A model generated the notes under the pieces. The model saw nothing but the letters and a program-made list of their open reading frames with translations. It was not told the origin of the DNA and made no database searches. This document shows positions 1 through 2,936 of a stretch of DNA of 6,859 bases, piece by piece (position 1 is the first letter of the stretch; each line of letters starts with the position of its first letter). The position numbers and the translations under genes were made by a program. This DNA is from Ruminococcus sp. (GTDB taxonomy: Bacteria; Bacillota; Clostridia; Oscillospirales; Ruminococcaceae), in contig JAAVHM010000164.1 of NCBI GenBank assembly GCA_014799675.1, forward strand, positions 1 through 6,859, read 5' to 3'.

Positions 1-41
1 AATGTGACTAATTAGCCTTGTGTTTTTCACAAGGTTTTTTT
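1..41 (+). ncRNA. 3' end of a truncated structured RNA (family A, copy 0)
   Basis: Only the last part of this transcript is inside the window. It is nearly identical to the 3' end of the family A unit at 1598-1817, including the linker AATGTGACTAATTAGCC and the terminator hairpin. I infer that another family A RNA lies upstream of the window. Confidence 0.6.
16..41 (+). terminator. Intrinsic terminator of copy 0
   Basis: The stem CCTTGTG (16-22) pairs with CACAAGG (28-34) across a TTTTT loop and is followed by a seven-T run. Confidence 0.85.
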
Positions 42-119
42 AGTATTAGAGAATGTAAAATTATATCGGAAGTAATCGTAAATTCGACTTTTTCCTGTCA
101 TTTGTTTTTATAAAAACAC

Positions 120-148
120 TTGACAAAATCAAAAATATCGGATATAAT
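120..148 (+). promoter_or_regulatory. Consensus sigma-A promoter of RNA unit A1
   Basis: TTGACA (120-125), a 17-nt spacer and TATAAT (143-148). The spacer end and -10 region contain the inverted repeat ATATC-G-GATAT, which also appears in the promoters at 1059 and 1563. The predicted start is near 155, two bases before the first hairpin. Confidence 0.9.
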
Positions 149-154
149 ATATGT

Positions 155-369
155 AGCAGCAGGGAAACCTGTTGAGCAGGCGGCAAGAGCTGCCGGGCGG
201 GCAACGATACGAAAGTTGGAGTGCTTTGCTAAGTGATGAAGTCCTGTGTTTGGTCAGGGGGGTGCAGGATGGAGCTTATAATGAGGTTGCAATTGAGCCA
301 ACGCCTGAATAGGTTATTTATAACTGAAAAGAAAAGTTGCAGAGCCTTGATTTTTTTCAAGGCTCTTTT
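155..369 (+). ncRNA. Structured RNA, family A copy 1 (unknown family)
   Basis: I do not recognise this RNA as a named family. It has a consensus promoter, no credible reading frame and a terminator. Visible structure: CAGCAGG (157-163) pairs with CCTGTTG (168-174) around a GAAA tetraloop; GGCGGC (179-184) pairs with GCTGCC (189-194) around AAGA. A pseudoknot follows, in which GTCCTG (241-246) pairs with CAGGAT (265-270) while TCAGG (254-258) pairs with CCTGA (304-308). The conserved TGGAGCTT follows the first pseudoknot stem, and GGTTG/CCAAC (285-289/298-302) forms an enclosed hairpin. A GAAAAGAAAA linker leads to the terminator. The same layout recurs at 1375-1547 and 1598-1817 with compensating changes, so this is a true structured RNA. 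Its role is unknown. Confidence 0.8.
342..369 (+). terminator. Intrinsic terminator of RNA unit A1
   Basis: GAGCCTTGA (342-350) pairs with TCAAGGCTC (357-365) and is followed by TTTTA. Confidence 0.9.
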
Positions 370-385
370 ATTTTTATAAAAGCAC

Positions 386-414
386 TTGACAAAACAATAC
401 ACATGGATTATAAT
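386..414 (+). promoter_or_regulatory. Promoter of the orphan type III antitoxin-like RNA
   Basis: TTGACA (386-391), a 17-nt spacer and TATAAT (409-414). The upstream TTTTTATAAAAGCAC matches the other cassettes, but the spacer has diverged and lacks the ATATC-G-GATAT palindrome. Confidence 0.85.
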
Positions 415-420
415 AAGCGT

Positions 421-561
421 AAAGATGTTTGATTGCTCATCTATCGTGAGTGCTTCGCAGCTCGTAAAATGGCGAACTTTTTATCGTAAGTGCTTCGCAG
501 CTTGTAAAAATGGCGAACTAAAAAGCAATCATTTATGGGCAAGGTTTCTTGTCCATTTTTT
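421..561 (+). ncRNA. Orphan type III antitoxin-like repeat RNA (two repeats, no toxin)
   Basis: Two tandem repeats of 40 nt (443-482 and 483-521) share GTGCTTCGCAGCT and AATGGCGAAC. Between them a GAG/CTC pairing in repeat 1 becomes AAG/CTT in repeat 2, a compensating change. A perfect 8-bp closing stem, TGATTGCT (430-437) with AGCAATCA (524-531), encloses the repeats. The ToxI unit at 1931-2118 has the same flanks (ATTGCTCATC before, AAAAGCAAT after) and a related repeat, so the two are homologous. No toxin gene follows: the unit ends in a strong terminator and the next 560 bp carry RNAs on the other strand. I infer a relic, or a free-standing antitoxin able to neutralise a foreign ToxN. Confidence 0.75.
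535..561 (+). terminator. Intrinsic terminator of the orphan antitoxin RNA
   Basis: ATGGGCAAG (535-543) pairs with CTTGTCCAT (548-556) around GTTT and is followed by a T6 run. This is stronger than the terminator before toxN. Confidence 0.9.
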
Positions 562-612
562 ATTAGGAAAAGAAATATGAACATAACGTTTATCCGATAT
601 TTTAGCTATAAA

Positions 613-687
613 TACAAAAAAGCAGATGTGCTCGCGAACATAGGGGTCCAATTCCCCAAGTCCATATGCGATACAGTGGTCTGCTTT
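613..687 (-). ncRNA. Minus-strand sRNA 1, enclosed by its own terminator stem
   Basis: The RNA is predicted to start at about 687. Its first eight bases, AAAGCAGA, pair with TCTGCTTT at its 3' end (plus coordinates 680-687 and 619-626), and a T run follows. The interior has GGGG/CCCC pairing followed by TATG, a core shared with sRNA 2. No reading frame with a ribosome site is present. The family is not recognised; the compact closing-stem layout suggests a stable trans-acting RNA. Confidence 0.7.
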
Positions 688-693
688 AATGAT

Positions 694-722
694 ATTATAG
701 CATATTTTAAGGAAAATGTCAA
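694..722 (-). promoter_or_regulatory. Promoter of minus-strand sRNA 1
   Basis: Reading the minus strand: TTGACA (rc 717-722), a 17-nt spacer and TATAAT (rc 694-699) preceded by TATGC. It closely resembles the sRNA 2 promoter (TTGACATTTTC, TATGCTATAAT). Confidence 0.85.
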
Positions 723-752
723 GTAAATGACTAAAATTATATCAATCAATAA

Positions 753-822
753 AGAAAAAGCTAATAAAATGCTTCATTCCATAGGGGGCGATTTCCCCGA
801 GGAGAACACATTTATTAGCTTT
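753..822 (-). ncRNA. Minus-strand sRNA 2, related to sRNA 1
   Basis: The first 12 bases, AAAGCTAATAAA (rc 811-822), pair perfectly with TTTATTAGCTTT (rc 757-768) at the end, followed by TTTTTC. The interior holds GGGG-AAATCG-CCCC then TATGG. The order GGGGAA, CCCC, TATG is the same as in sRNA 1, while the closing stem has a quite different sequence. The two therefore look like diverged members of one small family. Function unknown. Confidence 0.7.
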
Positions 823-828
823 AATAAT

Positions 829-857
829 ATTATAGCATAATCTTTAGAAAATGTCAA
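829..857 (-). promoter_or_regulatory. Promoter of minus-strand sRNA 2
   Basis: Minus strand TTGACA (rc 852-857), a 17-nt spacer and TATAAT (rc 829-834). The predicted start at 822 falls on the first base of the closing stem. Confidence 0.85.
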
Positions 858-867
858 GCTGTAAAAT

Positions 868-1004
868 ATAAAAATAGAACCACTTAGGCACATAGAGTTC
901 ACGGAAAACCGCTAGCTCGCTCAGTCCTAAGTGGCTCTTTAGAACCATTCAAGCGCGCAGCGTTCGCCGATAAACGGTTAGCACTTTCAGTCTTGAATGG
1001 CTCT
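868..1004 (-). ncRNA. Minus-strand sRNA 3, tandem two-unit stem RNA
   Basis: Two consecutive units of about 64 nt each have a 13-bp closing stem. Unit 1 pairs AGAGCCATTCAAG (rc 992-1004) with CTTGAATGGTTCT (rc 941-953). Unit 2 pairs AGAGCCACTTAGG (rc 926-938) with CCTAAGTGGTTCT (rc 876-888). Several stem bases differ between units, but pairing is kept by compensating changes. Inside each, ACTGA opens the loop, GCTA and GAAC are conserved, and a short hairpin changes from CCG/CGG to CGG/CCG. Unit 2's stem plus ATTTTTATATTTT acts as terminator. This is not coding. The family is not recognised. Confidence 0.72.
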
Positions 1005-1010
1005 GATGTA

Positions 1011-1039
1011 AGTATATCAGATTTATTCCAACTTGTCAA
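1011..1039 (-). promoter_or_regulatory. Promoter of minus-strand sRNA 3
   Basis: Minus strand TTGACA (rc 1034-1039), a 17-nt spacer and TATACT (rc 1011-1016). It lies back to back with the plus-strand promoter at 1059, with about 20 bp between the two -35 boxes. Confidence 0.8.
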
Positions 1040-1058
1040 GAGCTTTGTAAATATAGTA

Positions 1059-1087
1059 TTGACAAAATTAAAAATATCGGATATAAT
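1059..1087 (+). promoter_or_regulatory. Promoter of the 54-nt-repeat RNA
   Basis: TTGACA (1059-1064), a 17-nt spacer and TATAAT (1082-1087). It contains the intact ATATC-G-GATAT palindrome. Confidence 0.9.
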
Positions 1088-1093
1088 AATTAC

Positions 1094-1295
1094 AGAACGG
1101 CTATAAGCTGCTAACGTGAGGTTGACACGATAAAAATCCGATAGTCAAGCCGTACTTGTGGGACGGCATAGTTGGCAGGCAACAGAAAAACCTGATATTC
1201 AAACCGTACTTGTGGGACGGCATAGTTGGCGGACAACAGAAAAATCAATCGCTAAAGGGAGATGACTTTCGCTACGGCAAAGCTTCTCCCTTTTA
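1094..1295 (+). ncRNA. Repeat-containing RNA (family B, about 54-nt units)
   Basis: Two clear tandem units (1146-1199 and 1200-1253) share CCGTACTTGTGGGACGGC and ATAGTTGGC. Each can form a CCGT/ACGG hairpin and a GTTG/CAAC hairpin followed by CAGAAAAA. A weaker first unit at about 1096-1145 ends in a similar GATAAAAATCCGATAGT. The final hairpin is AAAGGGAGA (1254-1262) paired with TCTCCCTTT (1285-1293). The layout of promoter, tandem repeats and terminator recalls type III antitoxins, but the repeat sequence is unlike the ToxI repeats here and no toxin follows. Function unknown. Confidence 0.65.
1254..1295 (+). terminator. Terminator-like hairpin of the family B RNA
   Basis: AAAGGGAGA (1254-1262) pairs with TCTCCCTTT (1285-1293) around a 22-nt loop, and TTTTAAATTTT follows. 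The T run is shorter than at the other units. Confidence 0.65.
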
Positions 1296-1339
1296 AATTT
1301 TAATTGGAAGAATTTTTGCGTATAAATTAATAAAGAATA

Positions 1340-1368
1340 TTGACAAAATCGAAAATATCGTATATAAT
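1340..1368 (+). promoter_or_regulatory. Promoter of RNA unit A2
   Basis: TTGACA (1340-1345), a 17-nt spacer and TATAAT (1363-1368). The palindrome is slightly degraded (ATATCGTATAT). Confidence 0.9.
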
Positions 1369-1374
1369 ATAATT

Positions 1375-1547
1375 ACCGAAAGGTAGCAGGCTACAAGATA
1401 GTTCTGTTAAGCTTAGAAACATTATGCTAGGTCAAGATAGTGTATGTGGAGCTTCATATTAGGGTTGTATATGCGTCCTCCGCTTGACTAGATGTAAACA
1501 TTGAAAGAAAATATTCATAGGGGCAACTCTTTTGAGTTGTCCCTTTA
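1375..1547 (+). ncRNA. Structured RNA, family A copy 2 (shorter form)
   Basis: This is the shortest and most diverged family A copy. ACC-GAAA-GGT (1375-1384) opens the transcript and a hairpin with loop CAAGA follows (1390-1402). Pseudoknot: ACATTA (1419-1424) pairs with TAGTGT (1438-1443), and GGTCAAG (1430-1436) pairs with CTTGACT (1483-1489). TGGAGCTT follows as in the other copies, then GGGTTG, a GAAAGAAAA linker and the terminator. Both pseudoknot stems differ in sequence from those in copies 1 and 3 while keeping their order and pairing, which is strong evidence for the structure. Confidence 0.78.
1520..1547 (+). terminator. Intrinsic terminator of RNA unit A2
   Basis: GGGGCAACTC (1520-1529) pairs with GAGTTGTCCC (1534-1543) around TTTT, followed by TTTATCTTT. 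Confidence 0.88.
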
Positions 1548-1562
1548 TCTTTATAAAAACAC

Positions 1563-1591
1563 TTGACAAAATTGAAAATATCGGATATAAT
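1563..1591 (+). promoter_or_regulatory. Promoter of RNA unit A3
   Basis: TTGACA (1563-1568), a 17-nt spacer and TATAAT (1586-1591), with the intact ATATC-G-GATAT. The sequence from about 1550 to 1610 is nearly identical to 107-167. Confidence 0.9.
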
Positions 1592-1597
1592 ATATGT

Positions 1598-1817
1598 AGC
1601 AGCAGGGAAATCTGTTGAGCAGGTGACAAGAGTTGCCGGACACCCCGACGAAACTTAACAGTCGTGGCGGGTTGTCAAGTGATGAAGTACGTATTTATTC
1701 GGGTGAGTACGTTATGGAGCTTATTTTGAAGGTTGCATATCAGCCTTGACCCGAATAGATTATTTGTCGAAAAGAAAATGTGACTAATTAGCCTTGTGTG
1801 TTTCACAAGGCTTTTTT
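1598..1817 (+). ncRNA. Structured RNA, family A copy 3
   Basis: Its 5' end nearly matches copy 1: CAGCAGG-GAAA-TCTGTTG (1600-1617), then GGTGAC-AAGA-GTTGCC (1622-1637). The next stem pairs a CCCGAC segment (from about 1645) with GTCG and CGGG downstream. Pseudoknot: ACGTA (1689-1693) pairs with TACGT (1708-1712), interleaved with TATTCGGGT (1696-1704) pairing with ACCCGAATA (1749-1757). TGGAGCTT and GGTTGCATAT sit between, and GAAAAGAAAA leads to the terminator. Pseudoknot stems differ from copies 1 and 2 but pair equally well. No frame is conserved among copies, so the unit is not coding. Confidence 0.8.
1790..1817 (+). terminator. Intrinsic terminator of RNA unit A3
   Basis: AGCCTTGTG (1790-1798) pairs with CACAAGGCT (1804-1812), followed by a T6 run. 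Confidence 0.9.
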
Positions 1818-1895
1818 AGTGTTAGAGAATAGGAAATTATGTCAGAAGTAATCATAAATGCGTTTTTTCTTGTCATTTTATTTTTATAAAATTAC

Positions 1896-1924
1896 TTGAC
1901 AAAATCAAAGATATTGTATATAAT
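1896..1924 (+). promoter_or_regulatory. toxI-toxN promoter
   Basis: TTGACA (1896-1901), a 17-nt spacer and TATAAT (1919-1924). This is the same cassette as the other RNA promoters but with a degraded palindrome (GATATTGTATAT). Confidence 0.9.
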
Positions 1925-1930
1925 ATAGAT

Positions 1931-2118
1931 GAATGATGTTATTGCTCATCTTGTGAGCGTTCCGCTGCTCTCATTAAAAACGCGGCTTATTTCTGTGAGC
2001 GTTCCGCTGCTCCCACTAAAAATGCGGCTTATTTCTGTGAGCGTTCCGCTGCTCTCATTAAAAATGGCGGCTTAAAAGCAATGTTGTTGAATGGAGATAA
2101 GATTTTCTTATCTCCATT
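1931..2118 (+). ncRNA. toxI: Type III antitoxin RNA, three 42-nt repeats
   Basis: Three contiguous repeats (1952-1993, 1994-2035, 2036-2078) each contain TGTGAGCGTTCCGCTGCTC, an A-rich stretch and GCGGCTTA. Contiguous repeats of 35-45 nt directly before a ToxN-family gene are the hallmark of type III antitoxins. In known systems each repeat folds as a pseudoknot, is released by the toxin, and inhibits it in a ring-shaped complex. ATTGCT (1941-1946) can pair with AGCAAT (2077-2082) to close the array, as in the orphan unit at 421-561. Repeat 3 has one extra G before GCGGCTT. The family assignment is secure from context; the exact pseudoknot is not resolved here. Confidence 0.9.
2090..2118 (+). 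terminator. Leaky terminator between antitoxin and toxin
   Basis: AATGGAGATAAG (2090-2101) pairs perfectly with CTTATCTCCATT (2107-2118), but only TAACTTT follows, with no real T run. A hairpin between repeats and toxin is typical of type III systems, where it keeps toxin expression well below antitoxin. The weak T run fits partial read-through into toxN. Confidence 0.8.
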
Positions 2119-2136
2119 AACTTTAGGAGGAATTAC

Positions 2137-2652
2137 GTGGATATTCGATTTTACTACGTTGATAGAGAATATGTTGACTACTTGAAAAATTATGAAATTG
2201 AACATAGAGGATATACTTGTGTTCCGAATGTTGAGTATGCAAATAGGAGTAAGTTTGTTTATGGAGCTGTTCTTAACATTAATGACATTAATTATTTTGT
2301 TCCTGTTTCGTCAAAAATAAAAAAAGACCAATACACTATGCTTATTCAGACAAAAGATAAGAAAAATCCGATTAAAGGGTCTTTAAGATTTAAATATATG
2401 ATTCCGATACCAAATAAATGTTTAATAAAATTGGATATTAAATCTATGATTGAAACAGAACGGCAAAGGTTAGTGTTAAATGAATTGGCGGCTTGCAGAA
2501 AAAACAGAGATAGAATTTTTGCATTGGCAAAAAAAACATATGATAATGTTAATAATTTTTCTGCAGAAGCTTTGAAAAAAAATTCTTGCGATTTCAAGCT
2601 TTTGGAGCAAGCATACATAGAATATTGCATAGAAAATAAATTAGAATATTGA
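2137..2652 (+). CDS. toxN: Type III toxin-antitoxin system endoribonuclease toxin (ToxN/AbiQ/CptN family)
   Basis: This 171-aa protein matches ToxN in length and layout. The N-terminus (FYYVDREYVDYLKNYE, 5-20) corresponds to the usual start with several tyrosines. PVSSK (56-60) sits where ToxN proteins have the P-L-T-S stretch with active-site Thr/Ser/Lys, so S58, S59 and K60 are likely catalytic or RNA-binding. GSLRFKYMIPIP (81-92) matches the conserved LKFMIP core. The C-terminus has two helices and ends in CDFKLLEQAYIEY. The product is inferred to be a sequence-specific endoribonuclease that cuts the ToxI repeats and, when free, cellular or phage RNA. The GTG start at 2137 is chosen because AGGAGG (2125-2130) lies 6 nt upstream. 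Transcription comes from the ToxI promoter by read-through. No truncation is seen. Confidence 0.92.
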   Translation: MDIRFYYVDREYVDYLKNYEIEHRGYTCVPNVEYANRSKFVYGAVLNINDINYFVPVSSKIKKDQYTMLIQTKDKKNPIKGSLRFKYMIPIPNKCLIKLDIKSMIETERQRLVLNELAACRKNRDRIFALAKKTYDNVNNFSAEALKKNSCDFKLLEQAYIEYCIENKLEY

Positions 2653-2668
2653 AATATCTAAATAAATA

Positions 2669-2690
2669 TTTGACCGCATTTTTGACCGCA
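2669..2690 (+). repeat. Paired direct repeats, possible integrase arm sites (left)
   Basis: TTTGACCGCA occurs twice (2669-2678 and 2681-2690), spaced 12 bp, in the non-coding junction after toxN. Closely spaced short direct repeats flanking an attachment core are typical arm-type sites of tyrosine integrases. They differ from the pair at 2901-2920, so they may belong to another integrase. Confidence 0.45.
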
Positions 2691-2730
2691 CTTTTTTCTG
2701 TAAGCATAATAAAATGAGTTTGTATACAAA

Positions 2731-2758
2731 TAAAAAAATCCTTTTAAATAAAGGATTT
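2731..2758 (-). terminator. Minus-strand intrinsic terminator
   Basis: On the minus strand AAATCCTTT (rc 2750-2758) pairs with AAAGGATTT (rc 2736-2744) and runs into a T tract (2732-2738). It would stop transcripts coming from the integrase side. Confidence 0.7.
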
Positions 2759-2806
2759 GAGAGATTAATTATAAATGAATTTTATTAAAAAAAGCGCAGA
2801 ATACTT

Positions 2807-2830
2807 GTTCAATTCCCGTACGGGTCACCA
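2807..2830 (+). other. Attachment-site core: 3' end of a tRNA (tRNA-Glu-like)
   Basis: These 24 bases read as a tRNA T-loop (TTCAATT), T-stem half (CCCGT), 3' acceptor strand (ACGGGTC), discriminator A and CCA. The sequence upstream does not supply the other T-stem half or the rest of a tRNA, so this is a fragment. The acceptor and T-stem sequence fits bacterial tRNA-Glu. Tyrosine integrases often recombine at tRNA 3' ends, and an integrase gene lies about 110 bp to the right. The centre, CCCGTACGGG, is a 10-bp palindrome. Confidence 0.72.
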
Positions 2831-2838
2831 TTTAATTT

Positions 2839-2877
2839 ATCAGCAAACCACGAAAATACCGTGATTTGCTGATTTTT
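2839..2877 (+). terminator. Plus-strand terminator after the tRNA fragment
   Basis: ATCAGCAAA (2839-2847) pairs with TTTGCTGAT (2865-2873), extended by CACG/CGTG (2849-2852/2860-2863), and is followed by TTTTATTTT. A terminator right after a tRNA 3' end is the expected arrangement for a tRNA gene. It also faces the end of the integrase gene. Confidence 0.8.
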
Positions 2878-2900
2878 ATTTTACCTGAAAAACAGCCGTT

Positions 2901-2920
2901 GGGACTTATATGGGACTTAT
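2901..2920 (+). repeat. Paired direct repeats, possible integrase arm sites (right)
   Basis: GGGACTTAT occurs at 2901-2909 and 2912-2920, spaced 11 bp (about one helical turn), between the attachment core and the integrase stop codon. The spacing suits binding of two integrase N-terminal domains on one DNA face. Confidence 0.5.
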
Positions 2921-2936
2921 CGTATCTTACCGCAGC

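Larger units (their letters stand above)
1..152 (+). repeat. Long direct repeat, left copy (terminator-spacer-promoter)
   Basis: This stretch of about 150 bp is largely identical to 1777-1928. It covers the end of a family A RNA, its terminator, a spacer of about 75 bp and the next promoter. The two copies bracket about 1.6 kb of other RNA units, so the array probably grew by duplication or recombination of terminator-promoter cassettes. Confidence 0.8.
1777..1928 (+). repeat. Long direct repeat, right copy
   Basis: Partner of 1-152. It carries the same RNA 3' end, terminator, AT-rich spacer and promoter, but leads into the ToxI repeats rather than a family A RNA. The same upstream cassette can therefore drive different RNAs. 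Confidence 0.8.

Noticed and set aside
200..260. Hammerhead ribozyme suggested by CGAAA and GTGATGAAG in family A copies 1 and 3
   Set aside because: The stems needed around the CUGAUGA and GAAA boxes do not form in any permutation, and copy 2 lacks the motif.
236..380. Possible small peptide starting ATGAAGTCC in family A copy 1
   Set aside because: The frame is not kept in copy 3 (stop after 15 codons) or copy 2 (no ATG), and the bases vary to keep pseudoknot pairing, not codons.
386..726. Two possible short plus-strand reading frames of about 64 codons
   Set aside because: The first starts inside a -35 box and runs through the antitoxin repeats; the second runs through a terminator and antisense to sRNA 1. 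Neither has a ribosome site or resembles a known protein.
1952..2078. CRISPR array
   Set aside because: The three 42-nt repeats are contiguous with no unique spacers, and no cas genes are present; the ToxN gene explains them.
2346..2630. Minus-strand 94-codon frame across toxN
   Set aside because: It is an antisense shadow of a well-supported gene with its own ribosome site; its hydrophobic composition follows from the lysine-rich sense strand.
2807..2830. Functional tRNA gene
   Set aside because: Only the T-loop to CCA portion is present; no anticodon, D arm or matching acceptor strand lies upstream.
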